NCBI RefSeq assembly: GCF_019195435.1
Contig: NZ_CP078069.1
Coordinates: 434,001 to 498,000 of the forward strand
DNA length: 64,000 nucleotides
Source of the DNA: Comamonas sp. NLF-1-9
Lineage (GTDB): Bacteria; Pseudomonadota; Gammaproteobacteria; Burkholderiales; Burkholderiaceae_C
Direction: 5' to 3'
Shown here one piece after another: positions 46,691-57,503 of the stretch. The position numbers were made by a program, and so were the translations under genes. The notes beneath the pieces are model-generated. The model was not told the origin of the DNA. It saw nothing but the letters and a program-made list of their open reading frames with translations, and ran no database searches. Position 1 is the stretch's first letter. The number at the start of each line of letters is the position of its first letter.

Positions 46691-46734
46691 TTTGCGCTTG
46701 CCAGGCAAGCGCTGACAGCTAGTTTTGTGATAGC
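46691..46734 (+). repeat. Dispersed repeat copy containing the purN stop codon
   Basis: TTTGCGCTTGCCAGG and CAAGCGCTGACAGCTAGTTT; palindromic core as in the intergenic copy at 20781. The TAG stop of purN (46719) falls in it. Confidence 0.7.
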
Positions 46735-47300
46735 ACGCGCAGGATGGCGCGCGGATAGATCAGGTGTTCCTGGCTGAGCACGCGCGCGGCCAGGGTGGCC
46801 GCGTCGTCGCCCGCAAGAATGGGCACCATTGCCTGCTCGACGATGGGGCCTACGTCCAGCTCGGCGGTCACCTGGTGCACGGTGCAGCCGGCAAAGCGGC
46901 AGCCGGCGTCGATGGCGCGCTGGTGGGTGTGCAGCCCGGTGAAGGCCGGCAGCAGTGAGGGGTGGATGTTCAGCAGCCGTCCGGCGTAGCGCGCGACGAA
47001 GCTGGCGCTCAGGATGCGCATGAAGCCGGCCAGCACCACCAGCGCCGGGGAGTGGCTGTCGATCAGCGTGGCGAGCTCGGCGTCGAAGGCCTCGCGCGTG
47101 GCAAAGCCGCCGTGTTCGAGCACCGCGGTGGCGATGCCGCGCTGGCGCGCGAAGGCCAGGCCCTTGGCGTCGGCGCGGTTGCTGATCACCGCCGCCACGC
47201 GCGCGCCGGGGTGCTCGTGCCAGCGCTCGCGCTCGGCAGCCTGCACGATGGCGGCCATGTTGGAGCCGGTGCCGGAGATGAGGATGACGATGTTGTGCAT
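46719..47300 (-). CDS. purN: Phosphoribosylglycinamide formyltransferase
   Basis: Transfers formyl from 10-formyl-THF to GAR in purine synthesis. 193 residues. NIVILISGTGSNMAAI at the N-terminus binds phosphate; LLNIHPSLLPAFTGLHTHQR includes the catalytic Asn-His; CTVHQVTAELDVGPI includes the Asp. The last codons derive from a dispersed repeat. Confidence 0.96.
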   Translation of the reverse strand: MHNIVILISGTGSNMAAIVQAAERERWHEHPGARVAAVISNRADAKGLAFARQRGIATAVLEHGGFATREAFDAELATLIDSHSPALVVLAGFMRILSASFVARYAGRLLNIHPSLLPAFTGLHTHQRAIDAGCRFAGCTVHQVTAELDVGPIVEQAMVPILAGDDAATLAARVLSQEHLIYPRAILRVLSQN

Positions 47301-47352
47301 GCGCGCCCGATTATCCCCGGCGCATGCCCGCTGGCCGGCGCGCCGCGCCGCG

Positions 47353-47385
47353 CAAAAAAACAGCCCGCCATGGGGCGGGCTGCGG
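47353..47385 (-). terminator. Intrinsic terminator downstream of purN/dppA region
   Basis: CAGCCCGCC / GGCGGGCTG hairpin (about 47361-47382) followed on the minus strand by seven T residues; it ends the dppA transcript. Confidence 0.9.
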
Positions 47386-47404
47386 CTTCAGGCAGGCATG
47401 GGGT

Positions 47405-49027
47405 TTACTTCATGCTCACGCCGTAGAAGTCGTGGCGGCCGAAGGGGCTGAGCTTGAAGTCCACCACTTCCTTGCGCACCGGCTTGAGCTGCACCGCGTG
47501 GGCGATGGTGAACCAGGGCGCCTGCTCCTTGAAGATGACCTGCGCCTGCTCGTAGAGCTTGGTGCGCTCGGCCACGTCGGTGGTCTTCTTGGCTTTCTGG
47601 ATCAGCGCTTCGAACTCGGGGTTGCAGAACTTGGCGACGTTGGAGCCATTGCTCTTGGCCGAATCGCAGCCCAGCAGATTGGCCAGGAAGTTGTCCGGAT
47701 CGCCGTTGTCGCCAGTCCAGCCCAGCATGCCGGTCTGGTGCTCGCCGTTTTGCATGCGCTTGCGGTATTCGCCCCACTCGTAGCTCTTGATCTCGGCCTT
47801 CACGCCGATCTTGGCCAGGTCGGCCTGCATCAGCTCGGCGATGCGCTTGGCGTTGGGGTTGTAGGGGCGCTGCACCGGCATGGCCCAGATGTCGGTTTCC
47901 ATGCCGCTGGCAAAGCCTGCTTCGGCCAGCAGCTTCTTGGCGGCTTCGGGGTCGTAGGGATCGTCCTTGATGGCGTTGTTGTAAGACCACTGGGTCGGCG
48001 GAATCGGGTTGGTCGCCGGCACGCCGGTAGACAGGTAGACCGCGTCCACGATGGCCTTCTTGTTCATCGCCATGTTGAAGGCCTTGCGCACGCGCACGTC
48101 GTCAAACGGCTTCTTCTGGGTGTTGTAGGCCAGGTAGCCGATGTTCAGGCCGGGTTGCTCCATGACGGTGACGTTGGCGTCCTTGCGCATCGCGTCCAGA
48201 TCGGCCGGGTTGGGGTAGGGCATGACGTGGCATTCGCCCTTTTGCAGCTTGGCCCAGCGCACCGAGGCGTCGGGCGTGATGGAGAAGACCAGGTTGTCCA
48301 GCTTGGACTTGCCGGCCCAGTACTGGTCGAAGGCCTTGAAGCGGATGATCGCGTCCTTCTGGTACTGCTGCAGCTGGAAGGCGCCGGTGCCTATCGGCTC
48401 CTGGTCGATCTTCTCTGGCGTGCCGGCCTTGAGCATCGCGTCGGCGTATTCCTTGGACTGGATGGTGGCGTACTGCATCGCCAGATTGGCCAGGAAGGGC
48501 GCCTCGGGCGCATTCAGCGTGAAGCGCACGGTGTAGTCGTCCACCTTCTCGACGGACTTGAGCAGCTTGGGCATGCCCATGTCGTTGAAGTAGGAGTGGT
48601 TGGAGCTGGTCACCTTGAAGTAGGGGTTGTCCTCCTTCCACTGGCGCTCGATGGAGAACAGGACGTCGTCGGCGTTGAAGTCGCGCGTGGGCTTGTAGCT
48701 CTTGCTGGCGTGCCACTTCACGCCCTTGCGCAGGTGGAAGGTGTAGACCAGGCCGTCCTCGGAGATGTCCCATTTCTCGGCCAGGGCCGGCACGACCTTG
48801 GTGCCGCCGCGCTCGAACTGCACGATGGGGTCGTAGACCGCGGCGATGACGTCGAACGAGGTGCCGGTGGTGTTCAGGCTGGGCGCGAAGTTCTCGGGAC
48901 TGCCTTCAGAGCAGTACACCAGGGTCTTGGCGGAGGCCGGCGTCAGAGCCATCAAAGCCGGCAGGGCCAGGGCGCACAGCAGTGCCGTGCGCGAGCGCCG
49001 TGCAGGGGGCAGGGGACGAAAGGTCAT
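47405..49027 (-). CDS. dppA: Periplasmic dipeptide/oligopeptide-binding protein
   Basis: Substrate-binding component (SBP_bac_5) of the adjacent ABC transporter. 540 residues. Signal peptide RTALLCALALPALMALTPASA, then KTLVYCSEGSPENFAPSLNT and LAEKWDISEDGLVYTFHLRK, which are DppA-like. Lies 113 bases after dppF, so likely part of the operon but with separate control possible; a hairpin-forming stretch occupies the gap. Confidence 0.93.
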   Translation of the reverse strand: MTFRPLPPARRSRTALLCALALPALMALTPASAKTLVYCSEGSPENFAPSLNTTGTSFDVIAAVYDPIVQFERGGTKVVPALAEKWDISEDGLVYTFHLRKGVKWHASKSYKPTRDFNADDVLFSIERQWKEDNPYFKVTSSNHSYFNDMGMPKLLKSVEKVDDYTVRFTLNAPEAPFLANLAMQYATIQSKEYADAMLKAGTPEKIDQEPIGTGAFQLQQYQKDAIIRFKAFDQYWAGKSKLDNLVFSITPDASVRWAKLQKGECHVMPYPNPADLDAMRKDANVTVMEQPGLNIGYLAYNTQKKPFDDVRVRKAFNMAMNKKAIVDAVYLSTGVPATNPIPPTQWSYNNAIKDDPYDPEAAKKLLAEAGFASGMETDIWAMPVQRPYNPNAKRIAELMQADLAKIGVKAEIKSYEWGEYRKRMQNGEHQTGMLGWTGDNGDPDNFLANLLGCDSAKSNGSNVAKFCNPEFEALIQKAKKTTDVAERTKLYEQAQVIFKEQAPWFTIAHAVQLKPVRKEVVDFKLSPFGRHDFYGVSMK

Positions 49028-49139
49028 GCAGAGGTCTCCAGATAAAGAAGGGGCGGATCACGCCCATGAAGGAACGGGCAGCAGCTTGTGGACTGCTGGC
49101 CCGGCGGAGCATCCTAGCGGATGCGGTCGGCGCTCGATA

Positions 49140-50162
49140 TCAGGGTTCATCCTTGGTCGCAGCGGCGATGTTCTGTGCTTCGAAACACGCGACCTGGCGC
49201 GCGTCGAAACTCTGTTGCGGCGGGCGCTCGGTGCGGCAGCGCTCGGTGGCCCAGGCGCAGCGTGTGGAAAACACGCAGCCCGCGGGCGGGTTCAGCGGCG
49301 AAGGCAGCTCGCCCTTGAGCACGATGCGCCGGCGCCCGCCGCCCGCAAGCCCCGGCGTGGCCGCGAGCAAGGCTTGGGTATAGGGGTGGCGCGGGCGCTC
49401 GAAGATGGCCTCCTTGCTGCCGTGCTCGACCACGTGGCCCAGGTACATCACCAGCACCTCGTCGGCGATGTGGCGCACCACGCCCAGGTCGTGCGAGATG
49501 AACAGGTAAGCCAGGCCCAGCTCGCGCTGCAGGTCCGCCAGCAGGTTCAGCACCTGGGCCTGGATGGAGACGTCCAGCGCCGACACCGGCTCGTCGGCCA
49601 CGACCAGGCGCGGCTGCAGCATCAGCGCGCGGGCGATCGCGATGCGCTGGCGCTGCCCGCCGGAGAACATGTGCGGGTAGCGGTCGTAGTGCTCGGGGCG
49701 CAGGCCGACGCGCGCGAGCATGGCGCGCGCCGCGTCACGGCGCTCCGCCGCGCTCAGGCGGGTGTTGATCTGCAGCGGCGCCTCCAGGATCTGGCCTATG
49801 CGTTTGCGCGGGTTCAGCGAGCCATAGGGGTTCTGGAACACCAGTTGCACCATCTGGCGCAGCCGGCGCCGCTCTTCGGGACTGGCGTGCACCGCGTCCA
49901 TGCCGCCCAGCCGCAGCGTGCCCGCAGTGGGCGGCTCGATCAGCGTGACCATGCGCGCCAGCGTGGACTTGCCGCAGCCCGACTCGCCCACTACCGCCAG
50001 CGTCTTGCCCGGCTGGATGGAAAAAGACACGTCGCTCACCGCATGCAGGCGCGCCGGCGGGCGCAGCAGGCCCTGGGGAATCTGGTAGATGCGCTGCAGC
50101 TGGTGCGCTTCGATCACCGCGCCGCTGTCGGCGCGCCGGGGCAGGCTGGCGGGCGCGTTCAT
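49140..50162 (-). CDS. dppF: Peptide ABC transporter ATP-binding protein (DppF-type)
   Basis: Cytoplasmic ATPase. 340 residues from the ATG at 50162 (the longer frame lacks similarity). Walker [16 protein letters not shown], signature [16 protein letters not shown], Walker [15 protein letters not shown], switch His in [11 protein letters not shown], and the C-terminal oligopeptide-transporter Cys motif [14 protein letters not shown]. Start overlaps the end of dppD by four bases. Confidence 0.94.
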   Translation of the reverse strand: MNAPASLPRRADSGAVIEAHQLQRIYQIPQGLLRPPARLHAVSDVSFSIQPGKTLAVVGESGCGKSTLARMVTLIEPPTAGTLRLGGMDAVHASPEERRRLRQMVQLVFQNPYGSLNPRKRIGQILEAPLQINTRLSAAERRDAARAMLARVGLRPEHYDRYPHMFSGGQRQRIAIARALMLQPRLVVADEPVSALDVSIQAQVLNLLADLQRELGLAYLFISHDLGVVRHIADEVLVMYLGHVVEHGSKEAIFERPRHPYTQALLAATPGLAGGGRRRIVLKGELPSPLNPPAGCVFSTRCAWATERCRTERPPQQSFDARQVACFEAQNIAAATKDEP

Positions 50163-51157
50163 GCCAGGTCCTCGGCCATGGCGGGAAAGCGCGCGTGCAG
50201 CTCGGTCAGCTCGAAATGGCAGCGCACCGCGCCGCCCTCCAGCGGGCGCAGCAGCGGGCGGCTCTGGCATTCGGGCTGGGCGTAGCGGCAGCGCGGTGCG
50301 AACAGGCAGCCGCCGGGGCGGTCGTTCAGGCCCGGCACCATGCCGGGGATGGTGGCCAGGCGCGTGCGCCCGAGGTTGCGCTCGGGCAGCGCCGCCATCA
50401 GCGCTTCGGTATAGGGGTGGCGCGGGTCGTCGAACAGGCGCTCGGCGCTCTGCTCTTCCATCACCTGGCCGGCGTACATGACGGCCACGCGCTGCGCCAT
50501 TTCGCGCACCACGCCCATGTCGTGGGTGATCAGCACCAGCGCCATGCGGCTGCTGCGCTGCAGCTCGCGCAGCAAGTCCAGGATCTGCGCCTGGATGGTC
50601 ACGTCCAGCGCCGTGGTGGGTTCGTCGGCAATCAGGAGCTTGGGGTTGCAGGCAATCGCCATGGCAATCATCACGCGCTGGCTCATGCCGCCCGAGAGCT
50701 GGTGCGGGTAGGCCGCCAGCCGCCGCTCCGGCGCGGGAATGCCCACTTGTTCCAGCAGCTCGATCGAGCGCCGGCGCGCCCCCGCGCGGTCCAGCCCCAG
50801 GTGCAGCTTCAGGGTTTCGGCCAGTTGGTAGCCGACGGTAAAGCAGGGGTTGAGGCTGGTGGTCGCGTCCTGAAAGATCATCGACAAATGCTTGCCGGTG
50901 AGGCGCCGGCGCTCATGCTCGGAGAGCTTGAGCAGGTCGTGCCCGTCGAACACCAGGCGATCGGCCCTCACGCGCCCGGGGTAGGCGACCAGGCCCATCA
51001 ACGCCATCATGGTGACGCTCTTGCCCGAGCCCGATTCGCCGACGATGCCCAGCACCTCGCCCGCGTCCACATGCAGGCTCACGCCGTCCACCGCGTGCAT
51101 GCTGCCCTGATGCGAGGGAAACTGCACCGAGAGGTTTTCGATTTCCAACAATGCCAT
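50159..51157 (-). CDS. dppD: Peptide ABC transporter ATP-binding protein (DppD-type)
   Basis: 332 residues. Walker [17 protein letters not shown], signature [16 protein letters not shown], Walker [25 protein letters not shown], and C-terminal [16 protein letters not shown]. Forms a heterodimer with the DppF-type protein. Confidence 0.94.
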   Translation of the reverse strand: MALLEIENLSVQFPSHQGSMHAVDGVSLHVDAGEVLGIVGESGSGKSVTMMALMGLVAYPGRVRADRLVFDGHDLLKLSEHERRRLTGKHLSMIFQDATTSLNPCFTVGYQLAETLKLHLGLDRAGARRRSIELLEQVGIPAPERRLAAYPHQLSGGMSQRVMIAMAIACNPKLLIADEPTTALDVTIQAQILDLLRELQRSSRMALVLITHDMGVVREMAQRVAVMYAGQVMEEQSAERLFDDPRHPYTEALMAALPERNLGRTRLATIPGMVPGLNDRPGGCLFAPRCRYAQPECQSRPLLRPLEGGAVRCHFELTELHARFPAMAEDLA

Positions 51158-51200
51158 GGATCTTGCGCGCCTTGCCTTGAGCGTTTGTGCCGGGGGGCGC

Positions 51201-52120
51201 CTAGCGTTTGAGCTTGGGGTCGAGCGCGTCGCGCAGGCCGTCGCCCAGCAGGTTGAAGGCCAGCACCGTGACCAGGATGGCCACGCCCGGGAAGGTCACC
51301 ACCCACCAGGCGCGCATGACGAACTCGCGCGCATCGGCCAGCATGGTGCCCCATTCGGGCGCGGGCGGCTGCGCGCCCAGGCCGAGAAAGCCCAGGGCCG
51401 CCGCGTCCAGAATGGCCGAGGAAATGCCCAGCGAGGCCTGCACGATCAGCGGCGCGGCGCAATTGGGCAGCACCTCGCGAAACATCAGGCGTGCATGCCC
51501 CGCCCCGCCCATGCGCGCGGCGGTGACGTAGTCGCGCGAGGTCTCGGCGATCACCGCCGCGCGCGTGATGCGCACATAGTGCGGCAGCACCGTGATGGCC
51601 ACCGCCAGCATCGCGTTCACCAGCCCGGGCCCGAGGATGGCCACGACCACGATCGCCAGCAGCAGGCTGGGCAGGGTCAGGATGATGTCCATCAGGCGCA
51701 TCACCGCGATCTCGAAGACGCCGCGAAAATACCCCGCCAGCAGCCCGAGCACCGTGCCCACCAGCACCGACAGCGCCACCACCGCCAGGCCTATGGCCAG
51801 CGACAGGCGCGAGCCATGGATCAGGCGCGAGAGAATGTCGCGCCCGATCGCGTCCGTACCCAGGATGTGCGCCCAGCTGCCGCCTTCCTGCCAGGCCGGC
51901 GGAATCAGGAACACGTCCGGGTTGGTCTGGTTGGGCGCATACGGCGCGATCCACGGCGCAAACGCGGCCAGCAGCAGCACGCCCAGCACGATCAGCAGGC
52001 CCGCCACCGCGCCGCGGCTGGCGCTGAAATAAGCCCAGAATTCGCGCGCCGGGCTCAGCGGCTCGGCCACGGGCTCGGTCGACAGGTTGGCGTTGGCGCC
52101 CAGGGTGGAAGTGCCGGCTT

Positions 52121-52124
<4 letters not shown>
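51201..52124 (-). CDS. dppC: Peptide ABC transporter permease (DppC-type)
   Basis: 307 residues from the ATG at 52124, with an N-terminal helix and a five-helix BPD_transp_1 domain. [20 protein letters not shown] is the DppC signature, and the EAA loop is [20 protein letters not shown]. Overlaps dppB by four bases. Confidence 0.93.
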
Positions 52125-53131
<1,007 letters not shown>

Positions 53132-53342
53132 GTTCGAGACCGGGACGGCTTCTTCGTGGGAGGCCGCCTGGCAAAAGCATCCGTGGGGTGAAGCTCTGAT
53201 TGTTCCGCACGCCGCAGGCCGTTTTCGTGCGTTTTCGGCGGGGTTATCCCGGATGGCACTCAGGCAGCGCTTGTGCTTGGGGGCGGTGCGCTGAGGCCAA
53301 GCGCGCGGAAATGCGCCCGGCGTGGTATGCGGGCGATGGCGC
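53132..53342. other. Region between dppB and the CRISPR array
   Basis: About 210 bases, GC-rich, containing the 5' region of dppB. If the array is read rightward this is its leader side, but no AT-rich leader or repeated anchor sequence is visible. Confidence 0.6.
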
Positions 53343-56151
53343 GTTCCGGCCAGAGCGCATTTCCCAATCGTCTAGACTCTGCCCGGCTGGGAACAGTCGC
53401 GCGGCGCGGTTCCGGCCAGAGCGCATTTCCCAATCGTCTAGACTCAGGCCGCGCTCCACGATCTCATTGCACAAGTTCCGGCCAGAGCGCATTTCCCAAT
53501 CGTCTTGACTGCAGCCGCATACACGTTCTCTTGCGAATGGGTTCCGGCCAGAGCGCATTTCCCAATCGTCTAGACTAAAACGGCCGCGCGCGTCACCCCG
53601 CCTTCGGTTCCGGCCAGAGCGCATTTCCCAATCGTCTAGACTTTCACGCGCCCGATGAAGTCGCTTGCTTGGGTTCCGGCCAGAGCGCATTTCCCAATCG
53701 TCTAGACTTGCTCGACGTGCACACCACACCGGTCGAGGTTCCGGCCAGAGCGCATTTCCCAATCGTCTAGACTTGCTCGACGTGCACACCACACCGGTCG
53801 AGGTTCCGGCCAGAGCGCATTTCCCAATCGTCTAGACTTGCCGGCGCGCGAGTGGATGAAGCGCTAGTGGTTCCGGCCAGAGCGCATTTCCCAATCGTCT
53901 AGACTGCATGTCGGACAAGGTGGTCAGCGCGGCGTGTTCCGGCCAGAGCGCATTTCCCAATCGTCTAGACTTTCCAGCAGCGGCACCACGTAGTCGGCTC
54001 GGTTCCGGCCAGAGCGCATTTCCCAATCGTCTAGACTCAATAGCGGCAAATCGACCGAGGATTTCATGTTCCGGCCAGAGCGCATTTCCCAATCGTCTAG
54101 ACTAAGCGCGTGACGGCGGGCGACGTGGTGTTGGTTCCGGCCAGAGCGCATTTCCCAATCGTCTAGACTCGCAGCAGGTGAAGATCAATGGCCGCTGGCG
54201 TTCCGGCCAGAGCGCATTTCCCAATCGTCTAGACTCTGCGGCAGACCGCGCAATACAACCAGCGCGGTTCCGGCCAGAGCGCATTTCCCAATCGTCTAGA
54301 CTAGGGCGCAATGTGGCAAGCAAGGGCAAGCTGTTCCGGCCAGAGCGCATTTCCCAATCGTCTAGACTAGATAATCAATATACCCCTTAGATAAAGTAGT
54401 TCCGGCCAGAGCGCATTTCCCAATCGTCTAGACTGCTCGCAGTCTTCGATGTACCCCGCCGCTGGTTCCGGCCAGAGCGCATTTCCCAATCGTCTAGACT
54501 GACGTGCTGGTGAACTCCAGCGCGTCGCCCGTTCCGGCCAGAGCGCATTTCCCCCAATCGTCTAGACTCAGTTCCGCCTCGGAGGGTCCGCCGGCCTGGT
54601 TCCGGCCAGAGCGCATTTCCCAATCGTCTAGACTCGACGTCGATCGTGTTGTCTTCCTCGCGGAGTTCCGGCCAGAGCGCATTTCCCAATCGTCTAGACT
54701 GGCGTCGCTGGTGCGCAGCCGCGCGGCATTGTTCCGGCCAGAGCGCATTTCCCAATCGTCTAGACTGATACGGCTCAACTGCTACATCAACGCCAGGTTC
54801 CGGCCAGAGCGCATTTCCCAATCGTCTAGACTCGAGCGCCTGTCCTTCGTGCAGGTGCTGGGTTCCGGCCAGAGCGCATTTCCCAATCGTCTAGACTAAA
54901 TACGCAGACGGCTGGAGGGCCGTATAGTTCCGGCCAGAGCGCATTTCCCAATCGTCTAGACTTTGCGCCCTGCACGGACAGTGGTGCGGTCGGTTCCGGC
55001 CAGAGCGCATTTCCCAATCGTCTAGACTAAGTAGCTTGGATGAGTCACTCTTTATTAAGTTCCGGCCAGAGCGCATTTCCCAATCGTCTAGACTCCATTG
55101 TTCCTGCAGAAGAAACTGCCCAAGGTTCCGGCCAGAGCGCATTTCCCAATCGTCTAGACTGCGCCCGTACTGGCTGCATATCAAGCATGAGTTCCGGCCA
55201 GAGCGCATTTCCCAATCGTCTAGACTTGCCGCGTGCGCGTCCCATGCGTCTGCCGCGTTCCGGCCAGAGCGCATTTCCCAATCGTCTAGACTGGCGGGCC
55301 TGGGCACGTTGATCGTGGGCGAGTTCCGGCCAGAGCGCATTTCCCAATCGTCTAGACTGACGGGGCTTGGGCGGTTGCGGGGTGGTCAGTTCCGGCCAGA
55401 GCGCATTTCCCAATCGTCTAGACTATGCGAACCTAGTCAGAATCAGCAAAACGTGTTCCGGCCAGAGCGCATTTCCCAATCGTCTAGACTGGCCCGAGCG
55501 GTCGCTGGCCAAGAACTCTGGTTCCGGCCAGAGCGCATTTCCCAATCGTCTAGACTCACAACAAGGCGGGCAACCTAGCCCGCCATGTTCCGGCCAGAGC
55601 GCATTTCCCAATCGTCTAGACTGTCCGGCGATCAATCATTTAACCCTTCAACGTTCCGGCCAGAGCGCATTTCCCAATCGTCTAGACTCCGTTCGGCGCG
55701 GCGCAGGATGCCCGCGCAGGTTCCGGCCAGAGCGCATTTCCCAATCGTCTAGACTTTATGCGCTCGATTGGTATGGCGCCAGTGCGTTCCGGCCAGAGCG
55801 CATTTCCCAATCGTCTAGACTATATCTTTCTGCTACATCAATTCTTCTAACGTTCCGGCCAGAGCGCATTTCCCAATCGTCTAGACTTTCGCAGATTTGC
55901 GCGCACGCCTCGCGCTCGTTCCGGCCAGAGCGCATTTCCCAATCGTCTAGACTCACCAGCAAGACGCTCCATGCGCTGCTTGAGTTCCGGCCAGAGCGCA
56001 TTTCCCAATCGTCTAGACTAGCAGGAGGCAGAGGCATGAACACGCTACGGTTCCGGCCAGAGCGCATTTCCCAATCGTCTAGACTAGCGCTGACAAACGG
56101 TTGGTCAAAGAAGTTGTTCCGGCCAGAGCGCATTTCCCAATCGTCTAGACT
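53343..56151 (+). CRISPR. Type II-C CRISPR array: 43 repeats, 42 spacers
   Basis: 36-bp repeats starting GTTCCGGCCAGAGCGCATTT and ending CGTCTAGACT, spaced by 29-31 bp (mostly 30). All 43 are identical except the third (53475-53510, one A to T change: CTTGACT) and the nineteenth (54531-54568, two extra C). Spacers 6 and 7 are identical. The strand is set by the tracrRNA anti-repeat and by the terminator at the right end, so crRNAs are read left to right, toward the cas genes. Targets cannot be determined here. Confidence 0.98.
53709..53802 (+). repeat. Duplicated spacer-repeat unit
   Basis: Spacers 6 (53709-53737) and 7 (53774-53802) are the same 29 bases (start TGCTCGACGTGC, end CCGGTCGAG), separated by one exact repeat. 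Confidence 0.97.
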
Positions 56152-56160
56152 CTGACAGCG

Positions 56161-56189
56161 AAAACCCCCTGATTTTTCAGGGGGTTTTT
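56161..56189. terminator. Bidirectional terminator between CRISPR array and cas2
   Basis: AAAACCCCCTGA (56161-56172) pairs perfectly with TCAGGGGGTTTT (56177-56188) around a short T loop, with T-rich flanks on both strands. It can end array transcripts from the left and cas transcripts from the right. Confidence 0.92.
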
Positions 56190-56222
56190 CGCTTTTGGAG
56201 CTCTGAAAAGCACGTGATGTGG

Positions 56223-56549
56223 CTAGAAAAGGTTGAACTGATCAGGCGTTTTGTTGGTCGGTTGGCGGGTCCGCCCGTGAAAGCTGATGATGCGTTCGTA
56301 CTGCTTGTCGGTGAACAGCAGGATATTGACCTTGCCACCTTGAGGCAAGGCGGCTTCCACGCGCTTGCAGTAGGTTTCGATCTGTGCCGGGCTGGTGCAC
56401 ATGCGCATGTACACGCTGAACTGGCTCATCGCGAAGCCGAGGTCCAGCAGCTTGTTGCGAAACTCCGTGGCGGCCTTGCGTTCGGCCTTCAGCACCACGG
56501 GCAGATCAAACATGACCACCATCCACATCAGCCGGTAACCCGTGAGCAT
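56223..56549 (-). CDS. cas2: CRISPR-associated endoribonuclease/adaptation protein Cas2
   Basis: 108 residues from the ATG at 56549; the frame is open to 56708 but inside cas1. Ferredoxin-like fold with the conserved acidic residue in MVVMFDLPVVL (Asp15), FRNKLLDLGFAMSQFSVYMR and VNILLFTDKQYERI. Bridges two Cas1 dimers for spacer integration. Starts 19 bases after the cas1 stop. Confidence 0.94.
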   Translation of the reverse strand: MLTGYRLMWMVVMFDLPVVLKAERKAATEFRNKLLDLGFAMSQFSVYMRMCTSPAQIETYCKRVEAALPQGGKVNILLFTDKQYERIISFHGRTRQPTNKTPDQFNLF

Positions 56550-56568
56550 GGGGGTGCCCCGCGTGTCG

Positions 56569-57498
56569 TCATTCGCCCTGCAATGTGTTGGCCAAGGCCA
56601 GAGGCAGACCAGGCAGCGGCAGATCTGGTTTGACGCGCTCACCCAAGTAGATCTGAGCGATGGAGGTTGCGAGTTTTTGGGTGCAGACCGTGACCGGCGT
56701 AGCTCCAATGTCGCTTTGCATGTCGTCGTACAAGGTGCGCACCAAGGCGCGCTTGGCCTCGGGAGTGACTTCGCGCTCTTCGTTGCGCCACAATTGCCAG
56801 ACCTTCAGATCGATGATGGGGCGAAAGGGTTCCATCAGGTCGTCCACCAACCGCATGGCGTTGTTGTCGTGGCTGTGATGCAGGCCGATGCCGGGGTGCA
56901 ACCCGGCGGCGATCACAGCGCGGGCCGTCGCCGCGCGCAGCACGGTGTAGCCGTAGTTGAGCAGTGCATTGCGGCCGCCGTCGTTCTGGTCGCGCCGGAA
57001 GTCGTCGCCAAAAAGCAGGCTCCAGTAGCGGCGCGCGCCTTGGGCTTCCATGTTGTCCGGGTCACCACTCTTTACCTTGCGCGCCAGGGCCAGTAGCGGC
57101 GCGGTAGGGGCGCCCGTGGCTTCCAGCGCCGCTGCCTGCTGTTCGAGCTTGGCGCGTACGACAGCGGCCCACAGGCGTTTGTGGGTTGGTTGGCTGGCGG
57201 CGATTTGCGCCTCGATGCGTTTGGATTGCTCGAAGTTGCCCTCGATCGGAAGCAACATGCCTACCGTGTTGTGATTCGCTGCGCACAGCACAAAGGGCGC
57301 GCCGCGCTCAGCCAGTGCCACCAACAAATTGTTGGTGTAGGACAGGCCGTGCGCATTGGCAATCACTGCCGCGATGTCATCCAGAGGAATCTGCCCCAGC
57401 TCCTTGCGCTCGCCCTCGGTGTCTTGCACCACTAGAAAGCCGCGATGCATGAACAGGTGGCGCCGGTCGTCGGCCACTTCCACGATGCGGCCCAGCAT
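56569..57498 (-). CDS. cas1: CRISPR integrase Cas1 (type II)
   Basis: 309 residues. Metal-site residues: Glu151 in DNMEAQGARRYW, His in GLHPGIGLHHSHDNNAM (about 207-210) and Glu223 in VDDLMEPFRPIID. N-terminal beta domain (LGRIVEVADDRRHLF, GFLVVQD). Five-base gap after cas9. Required for acquiring spacers. Confidence 0.96.
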   Translation of the reverse strand: MLGRIVEVADDRRHLFMHRGFLVVQDTEGERKELGQIPLDDIAAVIANAHGLSYTNNLLVALAERGAPFVLCAANHNTVGMLLPIEGNFEQSKRIEAQIAASQPTHKRLWAAVVRAKLEQQAAALEATGAPTAPLLALARKVKSGDPDNMEAQGARRYWSLLFGDDFRRDQNDGGRNALLNYGYTVLRAATARAVIAAGLHPGIGLHHSHDNNAMRLVDDLMEPFRPIIDLKVWQLWRNEEREVTPEAKRALVRTLYDDMQSDIGATPVTVCTQKLATSIAQIYLGERVKPDLPLPGLPLALANTLQGE

Positions 57499-57503
57499 GG
57501 TGG

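Noticed and set aside
53343..56151. Many open frames across the CRISPR array, for example repeating peptides SLDDWEMRSGRN
   Set aside because: They are the 36-bp repeat translated in different frames; no gene is supported.
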